From NCBI RefSeq assembly GCF_001975725.1, contig NZ_CP019434.1, positions 1,568,387 to 1,632,386 of the forward strand: a stretch of DNA of 64,000 nt. Reading direction: 5' to 3'. The position numbers were made by a program, and so were the translations under genes. Each line of letters opens with the position of its first letter. Positions within the stretch are counted from its first letter, which is position 1. Source of the DNA: Acidihalobacter ferrooxydans. Its GTDB lineage: Bacteria; Pseudomonadota; Gammaproteobacteria; DSM-5130; Acidihalobacteraceae. Positions 1-10,541 of this stretch are shown here, in pieces. The notes under the pieces are model-generated. The model saw only the letters and a list, made by a program, of their open reading frames with translations. It did not search any database and had not been told where the DNA came from.

Positions 1-2
1 GC

Positions 3-308
3 ATGCTCAAGGAACACCAGCGCGTGTATTCCGATTTGCCGTTCAGCACCGATGATGCCTTCGGGGTATGGAATGATATGTACCGGCATATTCTGGAGCG
101 CCATCGGCATCAGGGCGACTGGCTGTTCATCCATTTCGATCAGATGCTTGACGGATCGAAGGCCGAAGCAATCGAAAGCCTGTTGAACACGCGCATCGAC
201 CGCGATTTTCCTGACCGTCGCCTCCAGCGGTCCGCACCCGGGGCGACCCCGGATTATGCGCTGGAGACCTACCGGGAATTGTGCCGCCTGGCCGGTTACG
301 AAGCTTGA
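3..308 (+). CDS. sulfotransferase-like protein, C-terminal fragment
   Basis: This reading frame is open from the window edge and ends at TGA 306-308. The 101 visible residues resemble the C-terminal part of the sulfotransferase family: a GDWLFIHFDQML segment followed by a short helix-rich tail. A complete sulfotransferase would be about 250-350 residues, so the true start probably lies before the window and the methionine at base 3 is internal. The 3' end overlaps or touches the start of the next membrane protein gene, which suggests co-transcription. Family assignment rests on this short segment only and is moderate. Confidence 0.5.
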   Translation: MLKEHQRVYSDLPFSTDDAFGVWNDMYRHILERHRHQGDWLFIHFDQMLDGSKAEAIESLLNTRIDRDFPDRRLQRSAPGATPDYALETYRELCRLAGYEA

Positions 309-1282
309 CCGGTCGTCAGCGCACCGTTCTGGGCCTGGGCATGGCTCTGGCGGCCAGTCTGGGCATTCCTGCCTGGCTCGGTGGCAGCCAGGTTTTTCTG
401 CATATCGGCCGAACCGCGCCCTGGGCATTGGTTGGCGCGCCTGTGCTGATGTTTCTGGCCTGGTGCGTGAACGGACTCAGAGTCCGCTATCTGCTGGCCA
501 TCAATCGACATTCGATCTCCTATGCCCGTGCATGGCTGATTGCCGCAGGCGGAGACTTCGGTGGTGCGTTGGGGCCCGGTCTGTTGACTGGAATCGGTGC
601 CTATGTCCTCCTGACGACTCGGGCTGGGCTCGCCTCTTTTACCGCAGTGGCGCTGTTCACGCTGGAAAAATTGCTCGATCTGAGTGTGTTTTTCGCAACT
701 CTGGTGGTCAGTATTACTTTGCTGGCCTGGCTGGCGCCGGGTCATGTGCCCTGGTATATCCCGATCACAGCCGTGGCGCTGAGCACTGTATTACTGACGG
801 CGATCGGGTTGGGGGCCGGCTGCGCACGAACCATTCTGAGGGGCAGCGCGGGTCTGATGGGGCACGTTGGCGTGTCGGGAAAATTTCGTCGCCGATGGCT
901 GCGCTGGGGGTTGGGGTTTCGCCGGGACGTGCGTCGGGTAATGGCGCAACCGCCGCACCGACTCGCTGTCCTGCTGACGCTGGCGGCCGGTTATTGGTCA
1001 TGTCGCTTTGCTATTCTGCCCTTGCTGGCAGCGGGGCTCGGTCTGTCGGTTCCTTGGCCGTATTTGGTTCTGGTGCAGGTCCTGGCGGTGTTTGCCGGGC
1101 AATTATCCGTATTGCCTGGCGGGGCTGTCTCGGTGGAGGTGTTATTCGCCTTGCTGCTGGCGCCCTGGATTGAACGGGAAATGCTCGGCACCTTGTTGTT
1201 GTTATGGCGCGCCAGCGTCTTTTATCTCACCCTGGTTGGCGGAGGAGTCGCCTTCGCCGGTGCATTGGGGCGCGTGCGGTAG
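281..1282 (+). CDS. flippase-like integral membrane protein (UPF0104 / lysylphosphatidylglycerol synthase TM family)
   Basis: A 333-residue, strongly hydrophobic protein with about eight predicted membrane segments and short arginine-rich loops. Its pattern resembles the lysylphosphatidylglycerol synthase transmembrane/AglD-like flippase family, members of which are thought to move lipid-linked substrates across the inner membrane. The glycine-rich GGDFGGALGPGLLTGIGAY stretch near residue 90-110 fits that family. The start is uncertain: GTG 281 overlaps the preceding gene by 28 bases, TTG 305 would give a TTGA stop/start overlap like that of folC in this window, and ATG 341 is a third option. 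The neighbouring sulfotransferase-like gene suggests a cell-surface modification role, which is inference. Confidence 0.6.
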   Translation: MPPGRLRSLTGRQRTVLGLGMALAASLGIPAWLGGSQVFLHIGRTAPWALVGAPVLMFLAWCVNGLRVRYLLAINRHSISYARAWLIAAGGDFGGALGPGLLTGIGAYVLLTTRAGLASFTAVALFTLEKLLDLSVFFATLVVSITLLAWLAPGHVPWYIPITAVALSTVLLTAIGLGAGCARTILRGSAGLMGHVGVSGKFRRRWLRWGLGFRRDVRRVMAQPPHRLAVLLTLAAGYWSCRFAILPLLAAGLGLSVPWPYLVLVQVLAVFAGQLSVLPGGAVSVEVLFALLLAPWIEREMLGTLLLLWRASVFYLTLVGGGVAFAGALGRVR

Positions 1283-1455
1283 ATTCGCAGTGGCGGCAGT
1301 TATGGCCACGGATTGAGTTCAAGAGGCGAGAGCCCGTCGGACGGCGCAACGCACAAGTGCGGTGCTTACGAAAACATAAACGATGCACAGCCGTTTGCGC
1401 TCAAACCAACACTTCATTGCGGCTTGAATGAGGGGGCGAATGTGACTGTCACTTC

Positions 1456-1501
1456 CGACGAATAGCTTCGACGAATAGCTTCGACGAATAGCTTCGACGA
1501 A
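1456..1501. repeat. 13-bp tandem repeat, about 3.5 copies
   Basis: The unit CGACGAATAGCTT occurs three times head to tail (1456-1468, 1469-1481, 1482-1494), followed by a partial fourth copy (1495-1501). It lies in the 345-base gap between the flippase gene and the 3' end of rne. No open frame of note spans it. Confidence 0.95.
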
Positions 1502-1524
1502 CTGCCGTCATTGACCTCTGAAGG

Positions 1525-1558
1525 CCGCCCCGCCGACCGTGATCGGTCGGCAGGGCGG
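1525..1558. terminator. strong hairpin between convergent genes
   Basis: Bases 1525-1538 pair with 1545-1558 (13 of 14 pairs, one C/A mismatch) around a six-base loop. The hairpin lies between the convergent ends of the flippase gene (plus) and rne (minus). There is no clear T-run on either side, so it may be a weak bidirectional terminator or an mRNA 3'-end stabilising structure. Confidence 0.45.
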
Positions 1559-1627
1559 ATTTCGTCGCTGCTCCGGATGAGCGTAGTGGCTGATGAATAT
1601 GTTTATCCGGGGTTAACCCTTGCAGCC

Positions 1628-4300
1628 TTAACTATCCAGCGACTCCTTGTGCTTGGGCTCCGGCGGCGGTTCGGTTGCGCTTATGGCGGTAGGTGTCGCT
1701 GGCGGCGGCGTCCATTTTTCTTCGGCGATTCGTTCCGCTGCCGCAGTCGTCTGCACAGGTTTTGCGTCGCGAGCCGTTTCATGGATTGCAGAAGATGATG
1801 GCTCGGCCTTGGTCTGCGCCGGGTTTTCGCTGGCCTCCGATACACTGTCCTTCGGAGCCTTCGCGGCGGCCGTTTCGTTCTTTTGCTCGCGCGGTTTTTC
1901 GCTTACGGATTCCACACGGGAGCGCGCTGATTTCTGGTCGTCGTTCGGCGCCGTCGGCGCGCTGACGGCTGCTGCGGGCGCGGTCTCGTCTGCCGGGGTG
2001 GTGTCGGTTGGCGTGTGGTCGGTCGCGGAGCGACGCGTTCCGCCGCGTCGGCCGCGACGCGAGCGATTTTCACGCGGCTGCGGTGCGTCGTCTTTGCTGC
2101 TTTCCTGCGACGGCACTGACCCTTTTTCGACGGTTTCTGGCGATTCATTCAGCGCGCTCGCTGAGTTGTCGGTCTGCGCCGGGGACTCTGTTACGTTCGC
2201 GGTCTGCGCGCCGTTGTCACGGTTGCGGCCGCGCCGTCTGCCGGAGCGTCGGCGGCGCGAGCGTGGCGTGGCCGCTTCGTCCGGCGCGCCTTCGGTGCTG
2301 GCGGCTGCTGACGGAGGGGTGACGGAAGCGTCCGCACTGGGCGATTCGCCGGGTGCTTTGTCCTGCGGCGGACGGCGGGTTTCCGGCGATTTTTTCGCCG
2401 CAGCGGTTTCCGGGTTGCGCTGCGGGTGTTCCCGGTTGCTGTTGCTTTCCTGGCCTGCCTTGTTCGGCGTGCGCGAACGGCTATCACCGCTGCGCCCTCC
2501 CGACTTGCGCCGCGCGTTATTTGTGGTCCTGGCGGGTTTGTCCGCCTTAACCGGGGCCGGTTCCGGTTCGGCCGGATCCGGCATTGGGGCGAACAGGCTA
2601 TGCCAGATGCGTGTGATCAGCCCGGGTTTCAGTTCCGGCGCAGGGGTAGCCGGTTGGGTTGCTGCTTCGCGCGATGGCATGGGCGCGGGAGGCGGCGGCG
2701 GGGCGACCACACTGACCGCGGCCACTGCCGGAGCTGTGTCCTTGTTGGTGCGAGGCGCTCGGGTGCTGGCCTCCTCGGGTTGCTCGGCCATCCGGTAACT
2801 GGGCTCGGATGCGGTGGGTTCGATTTGGTCTTCGCGCACCCGTTCCACGCTGAAGTGCGGTGTTTCCAGAGCCTGGCTGGGTACGACGATAATGCGAATC
2901 CTGCGCCGTTCCTCGATCTCGAAGATCACGGCGCGTTTTTCATTGAGCAGGAACGCGGCGACATCGACCGGTACCTTGACGATGACCTGGCCGGTACGAT
3001 CCTTGATCGCTTCTTCCTCAATCAGGCGCAACACGGATAGAGCCAGCGATTCGGTGTCGCGGATCGTGCCCTGGCCGCTACAGCGCGGGCAGACGATCTG
3101 GCTGGATTCGCCCAGTGAGGGCCGCAGGCGCTGGCGCGACATTTCGAGCAGCCCGAAGCGCGAAATACGCCCGACCTGAACGCGCGCGCGGTCGAGTTTG
3201 AGCGCGTCGCGCAGGCGGTTTTCGACTTCGCGCTGGTGTTTGCTCGGCGCCATGTCGATAAAATCGATCACGACCAGTCCGCCAAGATCGCGCAGACGCA
3301 ATTGACGAGCGATTTCGTCGGCTGCTTCGAGGTTGGTGTTGAGTGCGGTTTCCTCGATGTCGCTGCCTTTGGTGGAGCGCGCCGAGTTGACGTCCACGGC
3401 GATCATCGCTTCGGTATGGTCGATCACGATGGCTCCGCCGGAGGGTAGTTGCACCTCGCGTTCGAACGCGCTTTCGATCTGGTTTTCGATCTGATAGCGA
3501 TTGAACAGCGGAACGCGGTCTTCGTAGAGTTTGATCTTGCGCGCGTTGTGCGGCATCACCTGGTTGACAAATTCAAGCGCCTGCGCGTGCACGTCCGGGT
3601 CGTCGATGATGATTTCCGCGATGTCATTGCGCAAATGATCGCGCAGTGCGCGGATGATGACATTGCTTTCCTGGTAAATCAGCGCCGAACCCTTGAGCGT
3701 GGCGGCGGCCTCATGGATCGCGTTCCACAGCGTGATGAGATAGTTGAGGTCCCATTGCAGTTCTTCGGCGCTGCGTCCGACGCCCGCGGTGCGCGCGATC
3801 AGGCCCATGTTTTCAGGTACTTCAAGTTCGCTCATCGCCTCGCGCAGTTCGTTGCGATCGTCGCCTTCGATCCTGCGCGATACGCCGCCGGCACGCGGGT
3901 TGTTGGGCATCAGTACCAGATAGCGGCCGGCCAGGCTGATGAAGGTGGTGAGTGCCGCGCCCTTGCTGCCGCGCTCTTCTTTCTCGACCTGGACCAGGAT
4001 TTCCTGGCCTTCACGCAGGGCTTCCTTGATGCTGGGGCGGCTGTCCGCGTTGCGTACGGACTCGGCGTAAAACTCCGGCGCGACTTCCTTGAAGGGGAGA
4101 AAGCCGTGGCGGTCGGCGCCGTAATTGATGAAGGCCGCTTCGAGACTGGGTTCAACGCGCGTGATGATGCCTTTGTAAATATTGGATTTTTTCTGCTCGC
4201 GTGAGGGGACTTCGATGTCGAGGTCGTACAGCCGCTGGCCGTCGACCATAGCCACGCGCAGCTCTTCGGGCTGCGTGGCGTTGATAAGGATGCGTTTCAT
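1628..4300 (-). CDS. rne: ribonuclease E
   Basis: Encodes an 890-residue endoribonuclease E, the core of RNA processing and the degradosome at the inner membrane. The catalytic half aligns with the E. coli enzyme without offset: an S1 RNA-binding domain (about 38-128), metal-binding D303 and D346, and the zinc-link motif CPRC at C404-C407. The C-terminal half (from about 550) is Pro/Ala/Ser-rich with arginine-rich patches such as [11 protein letters not shown], as expected for the disordered RNA- and partner-binding scaffold. The start at ATG 4300 (MKRILINAT) is chosen because the family begins exactly there; an in-frame extension upstream is arginine/proline-rich junk. No rluC is found upstream, unlike the E. 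coli arrangement. Confidence 0.97.
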   Translation of the reverse strand: MKRILINATQPEELRVAMVDGQRLYDLDIEVPSREQKKSNIYKGIITRVEPSLEAAFINYGADRHGFLPFKEVAPEFYAESVRNADSRPSIKEALREGQEILVQVEKEERGSKGAALTTFISLAGRYLVLMPNNPRAGGVSRRIEGDDRNELREAMSELEVPENMGLIARTAGVGRSAEELQWDLNYLITLWNAIHEAAATLKGSALIYQESNVIIRALRDHLRNDIAEIIIDDPDVHAQALEFVNQVMPHNARKIKLYEDRVPLFNRYQIENQIESAFEREVQLPSGGAIVIDHTEAMIAVDVNSARSTKGSDIEETALNTNLEAADEIARQLRLRDLGGLVVIDFIDMAPSKHQREVENRLRDALKLDRARVQVGRISRFGLLEMSRQRLRPSLGESSQIVCPRCSGQGTIRDTESLALSVLRLIEEEAIKDRTGQVIVKVPVDVAAFLLNEKRAVIFEIEERRRIRIIVVPSQALETPHFSVERVREDQIEPTASEPSYRMAEQPEEASTRAPRTNKDTAPAVAAVSVVAPPPPPAPMPSREAATQPATPAPELKPGLITRIWHSLFAPMPDPAEPEPAPVKADKPARTTNNARRKSGGRSGDSRSRTPNKAGQESNSNREHPQRNPETAAAKKSPETRRPPQDKAPGESPSADASVTPPSAAASTEGAPDEAATPRSRRRRSGRRRGRNRDNGAQTANVTESPAQTDNSASALNESPETVEKGSVPSQESSKDDAPQPRENRSRRGRRGGTRRSATDHTPTDTTPADETAPAAAVSAPTAPNDDQKSARSRVESVSEKPREQKNETAAAKAPKDSVSEASENPAQTKAEPSSSAIHETARDAKPVQTTAAAERIAEEKWTPPPATPTAISATEPPPEPKHKESLDS

Positions 4301-4628
4301 GTAACGTGGGTTCTCTGTGTATGACGTCGTTCGACCCGGCCATGCCCACGGCGGTGCTTGCGCGGTGCGCCGTGGCGGCGCCTTTGCCGGTGAGTGGGGC
4401 GAGGCGCGTGTGCCACCAGGCGTGCAGCAAACCGAGGGCCGGCAACGGCGCGAACGAAATCTGTGATAGCGACATTCCACGCTGCGTACGGCTCATGGAA
4501 AAAAGGCGGCCATGGGCGAGGCGCAACATGCAGCGCAATACCAAGCGATAGCTACGGTGGCGTGCATGGGCCAGGCTGTAAGGCAGTCTGAGCAAGACGA
4601 GCGGGACCTCTTGTTTCTTTACTATGGT

Positions 4629-4653
4629 CCGACCCGGCGTATCGCGGGGTCGG
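4629..4653 (-). other. predicted hairpin in the rne upstream/leader region
   Basis: CCGACCC (4629-4635) can pair with GGGTCGG (4647-4653), about 330 bases upstream of the rne start. In enterobacteria rne has a long structured 5' leader used for autoregulation. A similar leader here is plausible but only inferred; no promoter could be placed with confidence. The region 4301-4890 otherwise shows no supported gene. Confidence 0.3.
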
Positions 4654-4891
4654 TGGGTAAAATATGTCCGGTTTGGCGTCGGGCATATGGAAATCACTGC
4701 GTTTACAGGGGGTTGATTGAGATGCTTCGTCGTATTTCCCTGTTCGCACAATATAGCAAGCTATACAGCGGCATCAAAGCGTTATCTTCGAAGGCGCGTT
4801 TCAGCGCGTGCAATAGTGCTTGAGGCGCGACGGCTTTTGTTATCTCAAGTTTCGGAGTTCAAAGTCGCGAAAAGAAGCTCCATAGTCCTCA

Positions 4892-5158
4892 TTACGCATA
4901 CTCCAACCGCATCGTAAATGTTTCCATTTGAAGGCTGCGGATGAAAAATTCGTTTATCCGCGCATCAATGGTCTGCAGGATCGTATCGACTGAATGACCA
5001 GGCGTGTTCTGCAAGTCATTGAGCGTACCCGTTATGATGGTACGAACGATCTGCCATAGCTGGACAGCAAAACTGAGCGGGCCCAGTTGGTCCGGTATCC
5101 GGGATCGAATGTCTCCGGTGCGCAATTGCTGATCTTCCAGCTTGTTGTGTACCCGCAT
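4892..5158 (-). CDS. small hypothetical protein (uncertain)
   Basis: An open frame of 88 codons from ATG 5158, extendable upstream to 5278. The product is unrecognised: a polar N-terminus, then a helical-looking stretch (LSFAVQLWQIVRTIITGTL) and an acidic C-terminus. Codon choice in the second half looks plausible for this genome, and no overlapping frame on either strand is better. It lies in the 1.4-kb gap between rne and trpF, where no other gene can be supported. It may be a gene remnant or a chance frame. Confidence 0.25.
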   Translation of the reverse strand: MRVHNKLEDQQLRTGDIRSRIPDQLGPLSFAVQLWQIVRTIITGTLNDLQNTPGHSVDTILQTIDARINEFFIRSLQMETFTMRLEYA

Positions 5159-5487
5159 GCGATAGCGAACTGCGCAAGGTGTATGGATGCGGTATGCGAT
5201 GCTACCGTTTGCTCCTGGAAAAAACCCGGATGCTGCTGCCCGCCTTGAAATAGACCTCGGCCCCTCAGCGCCATGCATGGACCACCACCAGCATCTTGGT
5301 CATATGAGTGTCTGTCGTCAGGAACAATGCCCAGCCCTTCTCGCCGGCTGCCGCTTCACCCGATTCGTTCAACCCGCGTACTAAAGAGCCGCCGCATGGG
5401 CTTCCACCGGGGCTCTTCTTCATTCGAAACATTGCGCAGGCTATCGGGTTTCCGGGGGCAGCGCCAAATCTGCTAGTCTTTGCCGTT

Positions 5488-5650
5488 TTGAGCCCTGATG
5501 ATCCATTAGGGGTGATGATCGCGCAGAGATTTCGATTCGCAGGGACGATCTGAGCGCGCGGCAGCGTTGCGATATGCCTGAACGAAGAAGCAAGCTGTGG
5601 GTACGAAAATCAGACAATGGCACCTTTCCAGATGGAATATTCGGGTTGAA
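5488..5650. repeat. family 1 inverted-repeat element (MITE-like), copy A
   Basis: The left end TTGAGCCCTGATGATCC (from 5488) and the right end, read in reverse as TTCAACCCGAATATTCC (to 5650), match the family 1 terminal consensus TTGAACCCGGATAATCC. After the left terminus comes a GATGATCGCGCAGAG block also present in copies B and G. The interior shares AAGCAAGCTGTG (5588-5599) with copy F. The element sits just upstream of trpF. Confidence 0.7.
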
Positions 5651-5695
5651 CGGGGTCATGAGAGTGATGGACCGATTACTTGCCAGAGGTGCATG

Positions 5696-6322
5696 ATGCG
5701 TACGCGAGTTAAAATTTGCGGGATCATGCGCGAAGCTGACCTTTCGGATGCGGTGGAGGCTGGTGCGGATGCCATCGGTTTGGTCTTTTACGCCAGGAGT
5801 TCGCGCAACATCGAACCACAGGCGGCGGCGGCACTGCTTGCTACTTTGCCCGCGTTTGTCATGCCGGTCGGGCTGTTTCTGGGTGCTGATCCAGAGTGGG
5901 TGCGTGAAGTGTTGCGTCAGGTGCCGCTGGATTTACTCCAATTCCACGGTCGCGAAAGCGCCGATTACTGTCGCAGCTTCGGTCGTCCGTATATGAAAGC
6001 AATCGGTGCCGGCGGCGTGGATGACGTGCGGGGTTTGGCGGAAAAATACGGTGATGCACGCGCGCTGCTGCTGGACGGCAATGAACACGGCAAGCCCGGC
6101 GGAACCGGTCATGCATTCGATTGGAACCATATTCCCGCAGGACTGGGGCGACCGCTTGTACTGGCTGGCGGGCTCGGGCCGGACAATGTTTGCGAGGCGA
6201 TTCGCAAGGTGCGACCCTATGCGGTCGACGTCAGCAGCGGCGTCGAATCCGCGCTTGGCATCAAGAATACACAACTGATTCAGACCTTTATGAACGAGGT
6301 AAGACGTGGCGACAGCGAGTGA
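5696..6322 (+). CDS. trpF: phosphoribosylanthranilate isomerase
   Basis: TrpF catalyses the Amadori rearrangement of N-(5'-phosphoribosyl)anthranilate in tryptophan synthesis. The 208-residue product is a single TIM barrel of normal length. It begins with the family signature RVKICGI, whose Cys is the catalytic base, and has VDVSSGVE near the C-terminus for phosphate binding and the catalytic Asp. ATG 5696 is preferred over ATG 5693 because the AGAGG sequence (5685-5689) then sits six bases upstream. The gene overlaps trpB by 17 bases and leads the trpFBA-accD-folC chain. In related bacteria truA often precedes it; here a repeat element does. Confidence 0.95.
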   Translation: MRTRVKICGIMREADLSDAVEAGADAIGLVFYARSSRNIEPQAAAALLATLPAFVMPVGLFLGADPEWVREVLRQVPLDLLQFHGRESADYCRSFGRPYMKAIGAGGVDDVRGLAEKYGDARALLLDGNEHGKPGGTGHAFDWNHIPAGLGRPLVLAGGLGPDNVCEAIRKVRPYAVDVSSGVESALGIKNTQLIQTFMNEVRRGDSE

Positions 6323-7538
6323 GTCGGTTCCCGCCGTGATCGATTGGGAAAATTATCCGGATGCGCGCGGGCATTTCGGGCCGTATGGCGGATGTTTCGT
6401 GGCCGAAACCCTAATGGACGCCATCGAAGCCCTGCGTGAGACCTACGCCGCACTGCGTGAGGACACCGCTTTCTGGGAGGAGTTCGACGCCGATCTGGCG
6501 CACTACGTCGGCCGGCCGAGCCCGCTCTACCATGCCCAGCGTTGGAGCCGCGAACTCGGCGGCGCGCAGATTCATCTCAAACGCGAGGATCTCAACCACA
6601 CCGGTGCGCACAAGATCAACAACACCGTCGGCCAGGCATTGCTTGCCAAGCGCATGGGCAAGACGCGCATTATCGCCGAAACCGGTGCCGGGCAGCATGG
6701 CGTGGCTTCGGCGACCGTGGCCGCGCGGCTCGGCCTGGAATGTGTGGTCTACATGGGCGCAGAGGATATCCAGCGCCAGGCGCCGAATGTCTATCGCATG
6801 AAGCTGCTGGGTGCCGAAGTCGTGCCGGTGAGCAGCGGCTCGCGCACGCTCAAGGACGCGCTGAACGAAGCCATGCGCGACTGGGTGACGCGGGTGGATG
6901 ATACGTTTTACATCATCGGCACCGTTGCCGGTCCGCATCCGTACCCGCAGATGGTGCGCGATTTTCAGGCGGTGATCGGGCGGGAGGCGCGGTCGCAGTC
7001 GCTGGCGCAGATCGGCCGGCTGCCCGATGTGCTGCTCGCCTGTGTCGGCGGAGGTTCCAACGCCATCGGCTTGTTTCACCCTTTCCTCGACGATGCCGGA
7101 GTCCGCATGATCGGTGTCGAAGCGGGTGGCGAGGGTATCGAAAGCGGCCGGCATGCGGCGCCACTGAGCGCCGGTCGCCCTGGTGTGCTGCACGGCAATC
7201 GGACGTACTTGATGGAGGATGCGGACGGACAGATCATCGAGACTCATTCAGTGTCGGCCGGCCTGGACTACCCCGGCGTCGGTCCCGAACATGCCTGGTT
7301 GAAGGATACGGGCCGCGCGGAGTACGTCGCGATTAACGACGATGAAGCCCTGGCAGCATTCCATAGTCTGACCCGTACCGAAGGCATCATCCCGGCGCTG
7401 GAATCGAGCCATGCGCTGGCTTATGCAAGCAAGCTCGCGCCGCGATTGAGCCCGGATCAGCACATCGTGGTGAACTTGTCCGGGCGTGGCGACAAGGACA
7501 TTAATACGATTGCGCGCCTGGAGGGCATTGATCTGTGA
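6306..7538 (+). CDS. trpB: tryptophan synthase beta subunit
   Basis: TrpB is the PLP-dependent subunit that condenses indole with serine, working in an alpha2-beta2 complex with TrpA. The 410-residue product has the normal length. The PLP lysine is K103 in HTGAHKINN, and the glycine-rich phosphate loop GGGSNAIG is present around residue 245. The GTG start at 6306 lies five bases after a GAGGT ribosome site inside the end of trpF. The stop overlaps the trpA start as GTGA, implying translational coupling. Confidence 0.97.
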   Translation: MATASESVPAVIDWENYPDARGHFGPYGGCFVAETLMDAIEALRETYAALREDTAFWEEFDADLAHYVGRPSPLYHAQRWSRELGGAQIHLKREDLNHTGAHKINNTVGQALLAKRMGKTRIIAETGAGQHGVASATVAARLGLECVVYMGAEDIQRQAPNVYRMKLLGAEVVPVSSGSRTLKDALNEAMRDWVTRVDDTFYIIGTVAGPHPYPQMVRDFQAVIGREARSQSLAQIGRLPDVLLACVGGGSNAIGLFHPFLDDAGVRMIGVEAGGEGIESGRHAAPLSAGRPGVLHGNRTYLMEDADGQIIETHSVSAGLDYPGVGPEHAWLKDTGRAEYVAINDDEALAAFHSLTRTEGIIPALESSHALAYASKLAPRLSPDQHIVVNLSGRGDKDINTIARLEGIDL

Positions 7539-8377
7539 GCCGGATTGCGGAGTGTTTCGAGGCGCTGCGTGCGCAGGGGCGGACAGCGTTGGTGCCTTAT
7601 ATCACGGCCGGCGATCCGGAGCCGGGTGTGACCGTGGAACTGATGCATGCGCTGGTCGAAGGAGGCGCGGATCTGATCGAGCTGGGTGTGCCGTTTTCCG
7701 ATCCGATGGCTGACGGGCCGGTGATTCAGGCGGCGTGCGAGCGCGCGCTGCAACATCACGTGGGTCTGCGTCAGGTGCTGGATCTGGTCGGTGCGTTTCG
7801 CAAACGCGACGCGCGCACGCCAGTGGTTCTGATGGGCTACCTCAATCCGCTGGAGGCCATGGGCTATGGCGCGTTCGCCAGCGCGGCGCGGGCTGCGGGC
7901 GTGGACGGTGTGCTGATTGTCGATCTGCCGCCGGAAGAGGGCGGCGAACTGCTGCGCTTGCTGGACGAGGAAGCGCTCGATCCGATTTTCCTGCTCTCGC
8001 CGACGAGTACCGAGGCACGGATTGACAGCGTCTGCGCGCGCGCACGCGGTTACGTCTATTACGTGTCGCTCAAGGGGGTGACCGGTGCGGACACGCTCAA
8101 TGTCTCGCAGGTGGCCGAGCGCCTCGGTCTGATCCGCGCGCGCTGCACGCTCCCCGTCGGGGTCGGATTCGGCATCAAGGACGCCTCCACGGCTGCGCAG
8201 GTCGCGCAGGTTGCCGACGCGGTCATCGTGGGCAGTGCTGTTGTGCGTCTGGTGGAAACCCATGCCGACCAGCCGCAGTCCATTGCGGAGCCATTGCGGG
8301 CCTTGATGCAGAGCATGCGCGAGGCGATGGATGGCGCGGTGCAGGCAAGCGATCTGTTGGGAGAGTCGAATCGATGA
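7535..8377 (+). CDS. trpA: tryptophan synthase alpha subunit
   Basis: TrpA cleaves indole-3-glycerol phosphate and channels indole to TrpB. The 280-residue product is a TIM barrel with catalytic E49 ([11 protein letters not shown]) and D60 (MADGP) at the same numbers as E. coli TrpA. It starts at GTG 7535, overlapping the trpB stop by four bases, and its stop overlaps the accD start as ATGA. Confidence 0.96.
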   Translation: MSRIAECFEALRAQGRTALVPYITAGDPEPGVTVELMHALVEGGADLIELGVPFSDPMADGPVIQAACERALQHHVGLRQVLDLVGAFRKRDARTPVVLMGYLNPLEAMGYGAFASAARAAGVDGVLIVDLPPEEGGELLRLLDEEALDPIFLLSPTSTEARIDSVCARARGYVYYVSLKGVTGADTLNVSQVAERLGLIRARCTLPVGVGFGIKDASTAAQVAQVADAVIVGSAVVRLVETHADQPQSIAEPLRALMQSMREAMDGAVQASDLLGESNR

Positions 8378-9252
8378 GCTGGTATGAAAAACTGCTGCCT
8401 TCGCGTATCCGCACTGAAGCGCGCGACAAGCGTGGTGTGCCGGAAGGCTTATGGCACAAATGCCCGGCTTGTGACAGCGTGCTCTATCGGCCGGAAGTCG
8501 AACGCAATGGCGATGTGTGCCTCAAGTGCGGATATCATATGCGTATCAATGCGCGGCGCCGCATCCAGTTGTTTCTGGATGAAGGAGAACAGACCGAGCT
8601 TGGTGAGGAACTGACGCCAGTCGATGTGCTGCGTTTTCGTGACAGCAAGAAGTACAAGGATCGTATCGTTGCCGCGCAGCGCCAGACCGGTGAGAAGGAT
8701 GCGCTGGTCGTGATCAGTGGGCAGCTCAAGGGTATGCCGGTTGTCGTGGCCGCTTTCAACTTCGAATTCATGGGTGGATCGATGGGGTCGGTGGTCGGCG
8801 AGCGCTTCGTGCGTGGCGTCGACCTGGCCCTGAGCGAACGCATGCCCCTGATCTGCTTTTCAGCCAGCGGCGGTGCGCGGATGCAGGAAGCGTTGTTCTC
8901 GCTGATGCAGATGGCCAAGACCAGCGCCGCCCTGGCACGGTTGGCCGAGGCCGGCGTGCCGTATATCTCGGTGCTGACCGATCCGACCATGGGTGGTGTG
9001 TCGGCAAGTCTTGCCATGCTGGGTGACGTCAATGTGGCCGAGCCAGGCGCATTGATCGGTTTCGCCGGACCGCGCGTCATCGAGCAGACGGTGCGCGAGA
9101 CTTTGCCCGAGGGCTTCCAGCGGAGCGAATTTCTGCTCGAACACGGTGCGATCGATATGATCGTCGACCGGCGCGAGATGCGTGACCGTCTGGCCAACCT
9201 TCTGGCTATGCTGCAGCGTCGGCCGGTGTTGAACGCAGAACAACCGGCTTGA
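8374..9252 (+). CDS. accD: acetyl-CoA carboxylase carboxyltransferase subunit beta
   Basis: AccD forms the carboxyltransferase with AccA and makes malonyl-CoA for fatty acid synthesis. The 292-residue product has the N-terminal four-cysteine zinc ribbon (C30, C33, C49, C52) and a crotonase-fold carboxyltransferase domain with the GGARMQE and MGGVSAS motifs. It starts at ATG 8374, overlapping the trpA stop by four bases, and is coupled to folC by a TTGA overlap. The trpA-accD-folC order is common in gammaproteobacteria. Confidence 0.97.
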   Translation: MSWYEKLLPSRIRTEARDKRGVPEGLWHKCPACDSVLYRPEVERNGDVCLKCGYHMRINARRRIQLFLDEGEQTELGEELTPVDVLRFRDSKKYKDRIVAAQRQTGEKDALVVISGQLKGMPVVVAAFNFEFMGGSMGSVVGERFVRGVDLALSERMPLICFSASGGARMQEALFSLMQMAKTSAALARLAEAGVPYISVLTDPTMGGVSASLAMLGDVNVAEPGALIGFAGPRVIEQTVRETLPEGFQRSEFLLEHGAIDMIVDRREMRDRLANLLAMLQRRPVLNAEQPA

Positions 9253-10511
9253 ACAGGCCTCGGTTCGACACGCTGCCGGCGTGGCTTGAATGGCAGCAAT
9301 CCCTGTCGCTGAAGGAAATCGTGCTCGGCCTGGAGCGTGTGCGAACTGTCGGTGCGCGGCTGGAGCTTCTGCATCCCTCCTGCCCCGTGATCACGGTCGG
9401 CGGGACGAACGGCAAGGGTTCCGTTATCGCGCTGCTGGAGGCCATGCTGCGTGCCGAGGGCTACAAGGTCGGCGCGTTCACCTCGCCGCACCTGCTGCGC
9501 TACAACGAGCGGGTGCGGATTGCCGGGGTGGATGTGGACGACGCGCTTTTCTGTCAGGCCTTCGACGCCATCGATCAGGCCCGCGATGACCTGCCGTTGA
9601 CTTATTTCGAGTTCGGCACGCTGGCGGCGCTGTCCATCTTCGCCACGCAGGCGGTCGACATTATGCTGCTTGAAGTGGGGATGGGTGGGCGGCTGGATGC
9701 GGTCAATGCCATTGACGCCGATGTGGCGGTGGTCACGACGGTGGATATTGACCATGCCGAATGGCTGGGCAGTGACCGCGAGAGCATCGGGCGCGAGAAG
9801 GCCGGTATTCTGCGCGCAACGCGGCCGGCTATTTGTGGCGACCGTCAGCCGCCGGCTTCGCTGTGCGAGTATGCGCAGCAGATCGGAGCGCGCCTGAGCG
9901 TGCTTGGCCGGGACTTCGAGGCGTGTCCGTCTGAGAATGGCATGGTCTGGCAGGCAGGCGGAATGCGCCGCGAATTGCCGCTGCCCGCCTTGTCGGGCGC
10001 CTTTCAATTGGACAATGCGGCGACCGCGCTGGCTGCACTGGATGCGCTTGCGCCGCGCCTGCCGCTCACTGACGCGGCGTATGCACACGGCTTACGCACG
10101 GCTCATGTAGCCGGACGTTACCAACGATTGCCCGGCCCGCCGCCGATGGTATGCGATGTCGCGCATAATCCGCAGGCGGCCCGCGCGCTGGCCTCGATTC
10201 TGCGTGCGGACCCTGTGCCCGGCAGGAATCTGATGGTGTTCTCGGCCCTGGCTGACAAGGATATTCCGGCTATCGCGTCCGCGCTCGACACCGTTGCCGG
10301 ACACTGGTTCGTTGCCGGGCTTGATGCGCCGCGTGGTCTGACGGCGGATGACGTAGCCGAACGACTCGGCACGGTGCGGGCAGGGGTGAGCCGGTATGTC
10401 GATGTGGCGACCGCGTTGGCCGCCGCTCGCGCAAGCGCAGCGTCCGGCGACCGCGTCGTGGTTTGCGGATCGTTCCTGACCGTGGCGGTTGCCCTGTCGG
10501 CCGGCCTATAA
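9249..10511 (+). CDS. folC: bifunctional folylpolyglutamate synthase / dihydrofolate synthase
   Basis: FolC adds glutamate to dihydropteroate and to folates, using ATP. The 420-residue product has the Mur-ligase fold: an N-terminal P-loop GGTNGKGS (51-58), the folate-site [11 protein letters not shown] motif and a C-terminal glutamate-ligase domain with DVAHNPQA. The likely start is TTG 9249, overlapping the accD stop as TTGA; the protein begins [15 protein letters not shown], typical for the family. The dedD-like gene follows after 30 bases. Confidence 0.95.
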   Translation: MNRPRFDTLPAWLEWQQSLSLKEIVLGLERVRTVGARLELLHPSCPVITVGGTNGKGSVIALLEAMLRAEGYKVGAFTSPHLLRYNERVRIAGVDVDDALFCQAFDAIDQARDDLPLTYFEFGTLAALSIFATQAVDIMLLEVGMGGRLDAVNAIDADVAVVTTVDIDHAEWLGSDRESIGREKAGILRATRPAICGDRQPPASLCEYAQQIGARLSVLGRDFEACPSENGMVWQAGGMRRELPLPALSGAFQLDNAATALAALDALAPRLPLTDAAYAHGLRTAHVAGRYQRLPGPPPMVCDVAHNPQAARALASILRADPVPGRNLMVFSALADKDIPAIASALDTVAGHWFVAGLDAPRGLTADDVAERLGTVRAGVSRYVDVATALAAARASAASGDRVVVCGSFLTVAVALSAGL

Positions 10512-10541
10512 TCGCGCCACCCGCCCCACACGACGCCTGCA

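Noticed and set aside
1591-1616. Possible family 1 repeat end near the rne stop
   Set aside because: Reversed, it reads TTAACCCCGGATAAACATATTC; similarity is limited to the first dozen bases and no partner arm exists.
1647-2798. Long plus-strand open frame opposite rne
   Set aside because: Its composition (Ala/Gly/Ser/Arg-rich) mirrors the repetitive C-terminal half of rne; no ribosome site or recognisable domain.
4152-4751. 200-codon open frame on the minus strand overlapping the rne start
   Set aside because: It overlaps rne in another frame, is rich in Arg/Pro/His and has no family features; it is a shadow of a GC-rich region.
8535-10088. 517-codon minus-strand open frame opposite accD/folC
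   Set aside because: Antisense to two well-identified genes and without any family signature.
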